Of a DNA stretch of 64,000 bases, positions 21,484 to 31,015 are shown in pieces (positions within the stretch are counted from its first letter, which is position 1; every line of letters begins with the position of its first letter). This stretch comes from Aspidapion aeneum (lineage: Eukaryota; Arthropoda; Insecta; Coleoptera; Brentidae). The notes under the pieces were generated by a model. That model was not told where the DNA came from. It searched no databases and was given only the letters and a program-made list of their open reading frames with translations. A program made the translations under genes and the position numbers. Location: assembly GCA_963576565.1 (NCBI GenBank), contig OY755045.1, positions 39,080,667-39,144,666 of the forward strand. Direction: 5' to 3'.

Positions 21484-22395
21484 GGCTTTCAAGTAAATAA
21501 AGGTCTTAAACAAGGTTGCTGTATCTCGCCTACGCTCTTCAAGATATATTTGGAACAGGTCCTTAAAGTCTGGAAGAGAAAATGCCAAAACATGGGAATT
21601 CCGTTGAATGAAACCACCTTGTATACTTTATGTTTCGCCGATGATCAGATAGTGGTGGCTCAGGATTATGACGACCTCGAATATATGACACGAAAACTAA
21701 TAGACGAGTACAATAAGTGGGGACTAGAGGTTAATATCAATAAGACAGAGTATATGTGTATTGGTGGAACGAAACAGGATCTAATCTTAAATACTGGGCA
21801 GTGAATTCAGTCCTGTAATGAGTATAAATACTTGGGTCTAAAAATTACAGCTGACGGAACACTAGACAAAGCTATAAAAGATAGAAACGTACAAGGAAGA
21901 AAAGCAATAACTTTATTAAATGGAATAATTTGGGACCAAAGTATATCAAAACATAACAAAAAGCTTATATATAACACCATTGTAAAAAGTATTATTACAT
22001 ACGGCTCAGAAGTATGGCCAATCAAAGATAGAACAGAAAAAATGCTTTCCGCTACGGAGATGGACTATTGGAGAAGAGCAGCAGGGAAATCAAAAAGAGA
22101 AAGAGTTACCAATCAAAGAATAAGAGAAATTATGACAGTGGGTGAACGTACTCTAGTGGATGATATAAGAACAAAACAACTGGTGTGGTACGGACATGTA
22201 CAAAGAATGGATGATGGAAGACTACCTAAACAAATATTACAATGGAAACCAACTGGCCGAAGAAAACGAGGAAGACCAAGGAGAAGCTGGAGAGAAGGAA
22301 TAGATAGAGAAATAAGAATAAGAGGCCTAGATGATGAATTATGGGCAAACAGAAACGAGTGGAGATTGGGTATCGGAAGACGTAGAACGTTGTGA
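21484..22395 (+). pseudogene. LINE reverse transcriptase, C-terminal part (frameshifted)
   Basis: After the frameshift, coding resumes near 21484 in KGLKQGCCISPTLFKIYL, the conserved RT segment. It reaches the catalytic motif C FADD at 21634-21645 and a KTEYMCIGG block. A TGA at 21802 interrupts it. The frame then continues unchanged through the YLGLKIT region and the C-terminal domain with VWYGHVQRMDDGRLPKQIL and GRRKRGRPRRSW, ending with a stop at 22393-22395. One frameshift and one nonsense codon are therefore the only visible lesions. Confidence 0.88.
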
Positions 22396-22402
22396 AACCG
22401 AT

Positions 22403-22420
22403 AAATATATATATATATAT

Positions 22421-22490
<70 letters not shown>
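22403..22490. repeat. (TA)n microsatellite at LINE 3' end
   Basis: The LINE stop codon is followed by AACCGATAAATATATAT and then an almost pure TA run of about 85 bp. It probably grew from the simple-repeat tail of the LINE. It ends 64 bp before the splice acceptor of the next Dscam exon. Confidence 0.92.
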
Positions 22491-22493
<3 letters not shown>

Positions 22494-22554
22494 TAATATT
22501 AGTTTGTTCTTTCATGCTAATTTTCTAATAATTACCCTAATATTATTTTTTCAG

Positions 22555-22716
22555 TGGTAACTCAATCATTCAAAGTAGACGTGGAGGTGATAGGTGCCGC
22601 TAGAGGCTGTACCGCCGTACTCAAATGCGTTGTGCCAAATTTCGTTAAGGATTTAGTAAGAATCATATCTTGGGTGCAGGAACCGAATTTTTTTGTCTAT
22701 CCGTCACTTCAAGGAG
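22555..22716 (+). CDS. Dscam: Dscam-family receptor, first Ig2 exon
   Basis: The exon (162 bp, phase 1 to phase 1) follows TATTATTTTTTCAG and ends before GTAAGA. It encodes QSFKVDVEVIGAARGCTA, LKCVVPNFVKDLV with the first cysteine of Ig2, ISWVQEPNFF with the core tryptophan, and YPSLQG. CxVPxFVxDxVxxxSW is conserved in Ig2 of insect Dscam proteins. Coding context is undisturbed although a 3.3-kb LINE and a microsatellite end immediately upstream. The following intron is 34.9 kb. Confidence 0.92.
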
Positions 22717-23066
22717 GTAAGAACTTTTATTTGTTTTGTTATTTTTAGTAAAAAAACAGATTTGTTTGCAAGCCATAGGTACAGAGTGTCTTATTATAAA
22801 TGTAACCTCGTTTTCATTTTTACTACACATCTTCGTCAATACCACGAAATGGCGTAACTGATTTTTTGATTATTTATTATTTAAATTTTTTATTTATTTT
22901 TACATAGCAGCTTTGACAGCTGTCAAAATAATGTCAAAATATGGTAAAGGCTTCTATGCTACTTGGAATTTGGTTACGCCCCTTCGTGGATTTGTAGAGC
23001 GACTTTTTTATGTATGTTAGTGGCCTAATCTAAAAATCGCATTTTTGTGGTTCTTCGTGGTTGTGG

Positions 23067-23096
23067 CACAGCCTACCTAACAACAGGTAGGCTGTG
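23067..23096. repeat. 12-bp perfect stem-loop
   Basis: CACAGCCTACCT and its exact reverse complement AGGTAGGCTGTG are separated by AACAAC. No T-run follows, so it is not terminator-like. It may be a small recombination or insertion scar. Confidence 0.8.
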
Positions 23097-23151
23097 GTTG
23101 TGGCGACGACGTTACAAACAAACTTTATAAAAAGGGTGTTTCAATTTACGT

Positions 23152-23888
23152 CAAATTCAATTCAAAATAAACTTTATTGTCTTAATGTTAATATATTACA
23201 TTGACAAAGCAAATCGTATAACGTACTTAATATAATATATAATATTAATAATAATAATAATAATATTTCACAAGGCACGGAAGTATAATTATAATTGCTT
23301 TCAATGTAAAATTGTTTTTGAATAGATTTGAATTTGAATAATACAAAAGGTTTTTTTTTTCACATATGATGTACTTTAGGTATATTATTATTATATTATT
23401 ATACTAGTCAAATTTAGTATATTTAAAGTACGTAACCACAATTTTAACATCTAGACAAACTCGGTAAACATGTACTTATTGCTATTAATATAATTATAAA
23501 AACTCTATCTTTATAATAATAAAAGTATTAACATTTTTAAAACTACCCAAATAAGTTAAAATGTTTAGACACAATTAGTATTAAAATAGTTGTATACAAA
23601 TATAAAAATTACGATGTATAAGGACATAAATAAGAAACAAAAAAGCATAATATTAGCATTAATACTAACATATAGTACCTGAGTTGGCAAAGTGATTTTA
23701 ATATAGAATAGGTAGAACAAGGAAACAAACATGTAAAAAAAATACCTAAAAATATGGAAAAATAAACAAACAAATCAAAACGAAAACGAAAACAAAATAG
23801 AAATATTTAAAGTAAAATAAAGTGACAAAAAAAAGTCAAAAATAAAATGAAAAGAAAGAAACTGAACTACTTAAAAGAATTTTTCATA
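23152..23888 (-). repeat. LINE-tail-like repeat, copy 1
   Basis: The + strand starts CAATTCAAAATAAACTTTATTG. On the minus strand this is the end of a transcript-like sequence with an AATAAA signal and a GAATTGAATT tail, as in 3' ends of several LINE families. Copy 2 directly follows in the same orientation. Copy 1 lacks a block around ATTGTATGCTCTGAGCGCC but has about 115 bp (23595-23710) absent from copy 2. Confidence 0.65.
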
Positions 23889-24640
23889 AAATTCAATTCA
23901 AAATAAACTTTATTGTCTTAATATTAATACATTACATTGACAAAGCAAATCCTATAACTTACTTAATAGTTATTACCTCTATTTGTCAAAATTAATTCTG
24001 ATAAATTTATAGCTCTTCTAAAGTAAAAAAAAATCTAACCATTATATTTTATTATATTCTAATAACCCCAAACAGAGAAATCCGCATTAAAAAACAATAA
24101 TAATAATAATATTTCAAAGGCACATTGTATGCTCTGAGCGCCAGCGGACTTTGTTCGGAAGTATAATTGTAATTGCTTTCTATGTAAAATTGTTTTTGAA
24201 TAGATTTGAATTTGAATAATACAAAAGGTATTTTTTTTTCACATATGATGTACTTTAGGTATATTATTATACTCGTCAAATTTAGTATATTTAAAGGACG
24301 TAACCACAATTTTAACATCTAGACACACTCGGTAAACATGTACTTATTGCTATTAATATAATTATAAAAACTCTATCTTTATAAAAATAAAAGTATTAAC
24401 ATTTTTAAAACTACCCAAACAAGTTAAAATGTTTAAACACAATTAGTATTAAAATAGTTAGAACAAGGAAAAAACATATAAAAAAAATATATAAAAATAT
24501 GGAAAAATAAACAAACAAACAAAAACGAAAACGAAAACCAAATAAAAATATTTAAAGTAAAATAAAGTGACAAAAAAAATTCAAAAATAAAATGAAAAGA
24601 AAGAAACTGAACCACTTAAAAGTATTTTTCAGAAAATTCT
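23889..24640 (-). repeat. LINE-tail-like repeat, copy 2 (tandem)
   Basis: It repeats copy 1 from CAATTCAAAATAAACTTTA through the TTTAACATCTAGACA block and on to GAAAGAAACTGAACCACTT. The minus strand upstream of it (about 24640-24790) reads HYNLRHSSLPSPTHSKVYKN, possibly the C-terminus of the LINE coding region. Two same-orientation neighbouring copies suggest unequal exchange or insertion of one copy into the tail of the other. Confidence 0.6.
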
Positions 24641-24939
24641 TGTAGACTTTACTATGCGTTGGAGAGGGTAAACTGCTGTGCCTTAAATTATAATGAATTT
24701 CTCTAAAAAATCCATTGTACTTTTTATGTATGTAAATGTAAGGCAGGTTTTTGGATATTTTTGGTCATAATTTAAGAAAAAGCTGAATGTAGATTGTTGC
24801 TTTGAAATAATTGTTGTAGCACGCACCCCTTTCGAGGGTTTTGGTTTGTTTCCACGACCTAATTATATTTTTTGAACTGCAAAAAGTTTTATTTTATATT
24901 TTGTTTATTTTTTGAAATTTAATTTCATTTTAAAGTTCA

Positions 24940-25204
24940 CATATCGTCGTTGATCTTACAAACTAACGTAACTCATTTATTGTAATTTTACAAGAGAGCA
25001 ATTTAAAGTTTTTGGGAAAGTTTATATTAGACATATTGCACTAAAAATGTTCTTAGATCTAATGATTTTTGTGCTATTTAAAGGATTTTTACGTTAAGAC
25101 ACTTTGTGAGATGAAAGAACGACACAAATAAGGTAGTATTATGGTCTTACACAAAACTGCATTTTTTTGAGATACGTCAGTTTGTAAGATCAACGACGAT
25201 ATGG
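24940..25204. mobile_element. Foldback miniature element, CATATCGTCGTTGATC ends
   Basis: The left end CATATCGTCGTTGATCTTAC continues with AAACTAACGTA. The right end is its inverted copy with AAACTGACGTA, giving arms of about 36 bp in an element of about 264 bp. No coding capacity and no clear target duplication are seen. Confidence 0.75.
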
Positions 25205-25444
25205 CTTTTGACACATGCGATAAACTAAAACAACGAAAAGTTAGTGTGGAATCGTCGTTCATTTGACCCAGTCATAGACATACTCAATTTTAAAAATTGG
25301 ACGCTCGCCAAGACGCATTACAAGATGGTTGATCCTTGCCTCCGTGTGGCATCAACTTAGAGACCTTGCCGGACTAAATCTACTTGCTAATTAGTGTTAA
25401 CCTAAACATAATTAAAAACTAAATCATTAAGCCGCGATCGCGGC

Positions 25445-26661
25445 CGTATGATGTCCGGAGATAAGAATAGCACCAAGGTAACCACTAGGCCTGTCGTAAT
25501 AGGCGACTAAAGGGGCCTCGAGCCAAGAGTAAATGGGTAGTCTGGTAACGGACGAGCATTAACCAGTATTTATACAGAAAAGAAAATAGAAACTGGTAAC
25601 CTTTGGGATCACAACAGATAACATCTATGGTAAAGGGGATGGGTGAATCTGGTGATTCTCTGAATGGATTCGGTGGCCTGACCATTCAGGAAATAACAAC
25701 ATGGGACAGGGTATATGGAGTGCCTATTTGGAGCTAGCAGCTAGTGCGGGCACATTGTGGCTCTTTGTACCCTGTTGATTATGTCAAAAGGTTTATGACC
25801 AATCACTGGTCTAAGGCTACAACCATTGCATTATGTGGTATATCATGATGACTAAGTTTCTGGCCTAAAATATAATTTGAAGTCTACTGGGTTCCATATA
25901 ATAGATAGTATTTAACTGGGCGTGTGGAGAAGGCCCGGAGGACAAAAAAGGACATTTGGAGATCGCTACTGTGACGGAAAAGGAGATTTCTTTATCGACA
26001 TATAGGCTAGCAATGCCAGAGAAGCAGTTAAGGGAGAAAAGGACATAATAATAATAACCGCGTAACATTACCGCCAAGGGATGCATGGAAAGAGGACGGA
26101 GTTGAATTGCTATACAGACGGATCAAGGCTGACAGACCGGAATTCGACCGGTCCAGGAGTGTACGTGGAAAGCAATAGAAGAGGTTCGGAACAGCGAAGA
26201 GGAGCTTATATATATATGCTCTGACAGTCAAGGGCCAGAGCCTTTCCTGGGGCTCACAAGAGGGCAAATGAAGGATGCTCTAACAGAGTGGACACAGAAA
26301 TAAATACAAAAGGAATGGACAAACATAGGAAACGCCAGACAGGCGAAGGAATATGTGACAGGTTACAGCAAGTCCCGTAGGGACTGGCTGCTCCGTAGAA
26401 CACGAAGAGAGGTAGGAGCCATAGTAAGAGTTCTAACCGGACACTGCGTCCTACAAGGACACCTGGCAAAGATGAGAGTGAAGAACGACGCGGCGTGCGA
26501 ACGGATGTTGGACCGAGGACGAGACTCATCATGTGAAGCATACAACGTATTCGAAGAGGAAGCCTTTGAGACGGAGGACCTTCTGAATCTGAAGACCGTA
26601 CCCCACACTAGTACTACTACTGGTAGGTACGTAGTGCACAACGGACCCAGAAAGGCAGCCT
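25445..26661 (+). pseudogene. Rearranged RNase-H-type LINE fragment
   Basis: The left part (about 25445-25850) is GC-richer leader-like DNA. From about 26108 the + strand reads CYTDGSRLTDRNSTGPGVYV, the start of the RNase H domain of the LINE at 27052. It then jumps to a segment identical over about 55 bp to 27309-27364 (GAAGAGGTTCGGAACAGCGA onwards) with an internal deletion. After that comes SKSRRDWLLRRTRREVGAIV, the same C-terminal region as in the intact copy but diverged, ending in a TACTACTAC-like run at 26612. It is a deleted, mosaic relative of the element that follows. Confidence 0.75.
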
Positions 26662-27051
26662 AGGTGCCAGGCAAGATCCTTTAAGGTTGTTAACCGCCAC
26701 TACCGTACATTGCCTTAAGAATAAGAAAGTGCGGTTAAAACCCAAAATTTAAGTGAAGCTAAAAAGGAGTTACGACACCCCAAAGAAGTACCGTAAAACG
26801 GGGTTACTTTGGCAGATTTTGGGACATTTTTGACAGTAAATCTAAAACCTTCGCCAATAATCCACAAGAAAAAATCTCATTGTAACAAACATCAATAAGG
26901 CTGTAGATACTAAAAATTTGAATAAAAAATATTGAGAAGTAACTTAGAAAAAAATTTGTTTAGAGGCTGCCAAAGTAGGCAAACGTTTGGGGTAACTTTG
27001 GCAGGATATGTTTTTTGCTTAAAATGGAAAAGTAAACTGCTCTAAAAGTTT

Positions 27052-28110
27052 TCTTTCTCCACGCACCTTGGAGGCTCGAGAAGAGGTACAAAATCCACAT
27101 CCCAGACAGGGAAGCGTGGCAGAGAGACGAAATGATGTTTGAGAAGAGCGCTTTAGTTTGCTACACTGATGGATCCAAACTATCAGAGAGGCAAACCACA
27201 GGAGCGGGAGTATACGTGGAAAAACTAGAAGTTCAGAGGAGCTACTCGCTCAGTGAGCAGGCTACTGTTTTTCAAGCAGAAGTCTACGCCATAATAATGG
27301 CGGCAACCCTAGAAGAGGTTCGGAACAGCGAAGAGGAGCTTATATATATATGCTCTGACAGTCAAGCCATCCTGAAGGCGCTAAACGCGCCCAAGATTGC
27401 TGACGGCTTGGTGGAAGAATGCGCAGAGGCGCTGGAGACCCTAAGCGATGGCAAACGGGTGACGCTGGTTTGGGTTCCGGGACATACGGGTGTACCAGGC
27501 AACGAGAAGGCGGACGAACTCGCACGACTCGGGGCAGGAACCGCCTATGTAGGACCGGAGCCACTTTTGGGCGTGACAAAAAGACAAGTGCAAAGCGGAC
27601 TCAACAAATGGGCCCAGGACGCGCTATTAAACTCCTGGAAAACAGGAACGGTTTGCAGACAGACCAGAGAATTCGTAGACCGTCCAAAAGCGACCAGAAT
27701 TAGATGGATGCTGGGACGGACACGAAAAGACCTCGGACTGCTGATAGGTACTCTAACCGGACTTAACCGGTTGAGGAAGCAAATGACACGTATAGGAGTC
27801 GAGAATGACCCTACCTGCCCAGCCTGTGGACAGGAAGAAGAGACATCAAGACACCTCGTGGCAGAATGCGAGGCCTACGCAAGGATGAGACAACAGGCAC
27901 TCGGAGCGCCAACTCTGAGCGAGGAAGAACTGCACATGCTCAAATGGGCAGACTTACTGGACTTTGTAAAGAGAACAGGAAGGCCCAATGAGTTACCCGA
28001 CCATCAAAGGGAAGTGCAGAGAGTGGGTTAAGGGACAGACTTGAGGCATGGCAAAAAGGGCCTACTCTGGCCTACTTGTCAGACCTGCGGGTCAACCCCC
28101 CCCCCCACTA
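27052..28110 (+). mobile_element. 5'-truncated RNase-H-bearing LINE insertion
   Basis: This LINE segment begins close to the RNase H domain and ends in a C-run followed by ACTACTACTACTT. It sits inside the TA-flanked element above, so it inserted later. Similar TACTAC tails end the fragments at 26612 and, reversed, at 32597. RNase H after the reverse transcriptase is characteristic of the I/Jockey-related LINE groups. The exact clade is not determined because no RT is left in this copy. Confidence 0.8.
27132..28031 (+). CDS. LINE RNase H domain and C-terminal zinc motif
   Basis: The 299-residue frame carries a complete RNase H1-type domain, which removes RNA from the RNA-DNA hybrid during retrotransposition. 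Catalytic positions are Asp in CYTDGSKL, Glu in FQAEVYAI, Asp in ICSDSQAIL, and the WVPGHTGVPGNEKADELA block with His, Asn and Asp. After about residue 150 a basic linker follows, and then CPACGQEEETSRHLVAEC, a CCHC-type motif common at the end of such LINE proteins. The frame is uninterrupted to its stop, but the upstream endonuclease and RT are missing, so the copy cannot move by itself. The first ATG is simply the first one after truncation. Confidence 0.88.
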   Translation: MMFEKSALVCYTDGSKLSERQTTGAGVYVEKLEVQRSYSLSEQATVFQAEVYAIIMAATLEEVRNSEEELIYICSDSQAILKALNAPKIADGLVEECAEALETLSDGKRVTLVWVPGHTGVPGNEKADELARLGAGTAYVGPEPLLGVTKRQVQSGLNKWAQDALLNSWKTGTVCRQTREFVDRPKATRIRWMLGRTRKDLGLLIGTLTGLNRLRKQMTRIGVENDPTCPACGQEEETSRHLVAECEAYARMRQQALGAPTLSEEELHMLKWADLLDFVKRTGRPNELPDHQREVQRVG

Positions 28111-29099
28111 CTACTACTTTCTTTGGCACCGTTTTAAATTTTAAATTGGATTTTGACAGTTTTTTTTAAATATCATTATTTAACTTTATTAAAACAACGT
28201 TTTTGTATAAAAATTAACCTTTTTATTCAAAAATAATAAACCATTGCCTACAACAACATGCAATTTTCTTATTCTAGTGGCGCGGCATTTTTCTAGTAGC
28301 TTAGGCCTGTAAAAAAGAAAAGAACCTGATAATCCACGAAAACAAAAAAAAAAGAAAAAAAAAAGAAAAGAAAACAAAGCCAAAGTAACCCCATTTTACG
28401 GTACCATTTTCGTTGTAAAGACAAATATTGACGTAAGTTTTATTTTCAACCATAACTATCTTTAGATATTTTTATTTCGTTTTATTAACCATTAATGGTC
28501 GTCTTTGTGGTTTCAGGTTCAACTTCATCCCCACATTTTAAACAGCAATTGTCGGTCAAGTAATATCATGTGATACTCTTAAATACCTTTACATTTCAAA
28601 TTGTCCATCGATTTATTTTTGAGATAATGCCTCCATGTTAGGATTTTTAAACTTGTATAGAAGACCTGCAATTTTTCAAAAACTTCTCCAAAAGTCAACA
28701 TATCAAATAAAAAAATAAAAACGATCACAGAATTTGTTTTTCTGGTTTTTCTCATAATAAATAATTAATTTCCGGCTTTCAGAACATACCGAGAAAAAAG
28801 AATTAAATGTTACTAAATATTAACGAGATAAATAAAAGTTATTAATTTTATAACAAATAATTAATTATTAAAAAATAAACTTTTATATTCAATAGAAAAA
28901 TGTGTGAATTTTAACCATTTCTTAAACCGTTATACCAAAGCAAGCATACAAAAAAAGAAATCATTATTAGGTACTAAACATAGTGATATAAATGGAAATA
29001 TTGGAAATTTTCGAAGGTGTCTCGGAAATATTGGGAATATTGGGAATATTGGAAATATTTTAAAAAATACTATATTTCATATTTTGTAACTTTAGGGAG

Positions 29100-29232
29100 C
29101 ATTCTTTTACGCAACGCAAAAATTTAGGATTTTTGACCCCCATTCCCCCTCGTAACACAATAAAAAAAAATAACATTGAGTATAACGCAAGGCCAACCCC
29201 CACTCCCCTCGACCCTCCTTGAGCGTTACGTT
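29100..29232. repeat. Short dispersed repeat, second copy of the 965-1125 family
   Basis: It starts ATTCTTTTACGCAACGCAAA and ends CTTGAGCGTTACGTTA, with GCGTTACGTTA-like inverted ends. Reverse-complemented it parallels 965-1125. It is nested inside the GGAAATATT-bearing region. Confidence 0.6.
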
Positions 29233-29285
29233 ATTTAAGGATAGGCCCTTATAAGCATTAAACTTACTGTAGCAAAATTTTTATT

Positions 29286-29411
29286 TCCGATACAATTGAA
29301 GATTTTGAGGAAGTAGACTGGGAAGACGATGTTATTAAGTGTGATTCTGATGACAGCCATGAAGATATGCCTCCTGCTCGACTAGTGAATAGTGTAGTGT
29401 ATCAAGAATGA
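29286..29411 (+). pseudogene. Acidic coding remnant, possible transposase tail
   Basis: The + strand reads IEDFEEVDWEDDVIKCDS continuing acidic to a stop at 29409-29411. Such acidic tails occur at the C-terminus of some transposases, and the position inside a candidate hAT-like element fits. The family cannot be named from this short piece. Confidence 0.35.
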
Positions 29412-29909
29412 GATTTTTGTCGTAAAAATTTGACCTTATTTCTGTATATTTGTTTAAAGAATAACTCCTGATTTGTGTTCATGTATAAGCCTTCTGCATT
29501 TTCCGGTGTTTTGTTATGATTTTTAAAATAAATATTCCCTTTTTTCTTATTTTTTAAATATTTCCTATATTTCCAATATTTCCAATGTTTCAGGAAATAT
29601 TTCCGGAAATATTTCCGAAAATATATTTGTGGAAATTTTACAACACTAACTTAACATAAACCAGTTATATAACAAATAATAACTTTTTGCTAGTTAATTA
29701 AATAATAAAAAATAAACTTTTAATTTTATTAGAAAAATTTGTGAAATTTGAACATTTTTTATTTTTATTTTGAAAATTTAAATTAAAATAAATAATTATT
29801 TGCCGAGTATACTAAAAGAAGCTTACAAACAGATATAATTATGACTTATTATTGAAAAGTTAGGTAAATAATATATATACATTTTTTACTAATTAATTCG
29901 TTACTTACT

Positions 29910-31015
29910 TACGAGGGCTGTATTTTATATTCTGCATGTAGAAACATGGAGGGCGACACTGACCGAATGTCGTTAGTAAAAGTTAACCTCAATCTTTACC
30001 TAACCTAAATTTTAAACGTCAGTGCGATACATATCGTTTTATAGCTACAGTGAATTTCTTAAGTTAACAAATCAGTCGAAAAATAGTATTAAACCGATAA
30101 TATTTTCGGGCTAGAATTTTTTACAACTCTCGAAGGAAATTATCTCAACATACCTTGCCGAGTTGATTTCTGTTTCCATTAATAAAGCACCACATCAGTC
30201 GACAGTTTCTGGTTGGTATTAATAATTCAAGCGTAGACGGATTAGCGGTAGCGACGATCTAAGGCCAGGTGCCAGGCTTTTTTAAGGATTTCAAAGACCT
30301 CAATTTAAAAACTTTTGCTTGAAGAAAATGAGGGTAAGAAAATTAGTTTTCCGCTAGATACCACATCTGTCAACCGAAAAACAAAAAGAAGCTACGGTCA
30401 ATTGGTGCCAGAAAACTCTAGACTGATTTAAGGCAGGAAACTCGAAAAACGTGTACAGCATTTTCAGTGTTGATGAATCGTGCATTTACTCATATGAACC
30501 CGAAAATAAACGTCAATCGCTGGTTTGGGAGTTCCAAGATAAAGAAAAAGCCAACAAAAGTTATCCGTTCTTGAAGTGTATCTAAAAAGATGGTCGCGAC
30601 ATCTGTCTCAAAAACAGATCATGTAGCAACAACTCCTCTGGAAGATTAAAGAACTGTTGGTCAAAAAACTAACCCCAAACGACAATGCAAGTTCGCACAA
30701 AGCACAAGAAACCATTGAATTTTCAACCCAACAACTTCAAATTGTTGGACCATCCTCCATACAGTCCCGACCTAAGTCCCAACGATTTCTATTTTTTTCC
30801 AAAAATCAAGAATGGACTACGTGGTCAAATATTTCAGTAGTCAGAGAAAGCAATCAATGCCTTCAAGAATGCAATTTTAACAGAACCAACAAACAAGTGG
30901 AATTACAGATTTGACAAACTGGTTTAAGCGCATGCAAAAGTACATTAACTTTCGTGGAGAGTACTTTGAGAAACCATAAAGTCTTTGAAAGATATCTACT
31001 GTTTTATTTCACCTG
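29910..31015 (+). mobile_element. Mariner element, decayed, right end lost
   Basis: The left end TACGAGGGCTGTATTTTATA matches that of the second mariner at 44666. The transposase region survives as fragments in different frames: a DNASSHKAQETIEF block and the signature SPDLSPNDFYFFP, spelled by 30770-30810. Mariner transposases act through a DDD catalytic triad, the last Asp lying in this PDLSPND region. The first half is too broken to translate. The right inverted repeat of copy 2 is missing here; similarity stops at about 31012. Confidence 0.82.

Larger units (their letters stand above)
19083..22402 (+). mobile_element. Nearly full-length RTE-like LINE retrotransposon
   Basis: The element comprises a GC-richer leader (about 19083-19487; starts near GGGGTACGGGGTAGACC), an endonuclease-reverse transcriptase frame (19488-22395 with two lesions), and a short 3' end that runs into an AT microsatellite at 22403. 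A single frame encoding an apurinic-type endonuclease plus RT, without RNase H, and a simple-repeat tail are features of the RTE group. It lies in the sense orientation within Dscam intron 3. It is related to, but distinct from, the TAG-tailed LINEs at 16.1, 33.4, 44.8 and 55.1 kb. Confidence 0.85.
26791..28401. mobile_element. TA-flanked inverted-repeat element split by a LINE
   Basis: The left end CCGTAAAACGGGGTTACTTT continues GGC, and the right end 28376-28401 is its inverted copy with one mismatch. Both are flanked by TA (26789-26790, 28402-28403). The left internal GACATTTTTGACAG and right TTTGGCACCGTTTTAA blocks are element sequence. About 1.06 kb of RNase-H-type LINE (about 27052-28110) interrupts it, leaving about 550 bp of original element. 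The TA target suggests a Tc1/mariner-like miniature element. Confidence 0.8.
28985..29645. mobile_element. Candidate old hAT-like element with GGAAATATT subterminal repeats
   Basis: GGAAATATT and GGGAATATT are tandemly repeated at 28990-29065. Their inverted form, ATTTCCAATATTTCC with GGAAATATTTCCGG, is clustered at 29560-29632. The outermost parts ATAGTGATATAAATGGAAAT and, reversed, TTAGTGTTGTAAAATTTCC are weakly similar. The organisation parallels the hAT element at 11200, but no matching target duplication is left. Confidence 0.45.

Noticed and set aside
25431..25444. Palindrome GCCGCGATCGCGGC
   Set aside because: A single 14-bp palindrome at the start of a GC-richer LINE leader; no further evidence for a function.
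26254..26641. Minus-strand open frames opposite the RNase-H-type LINE fragment
   Set aside because: The + strand carries the recognisable LINE protein; these are antisense shadows.
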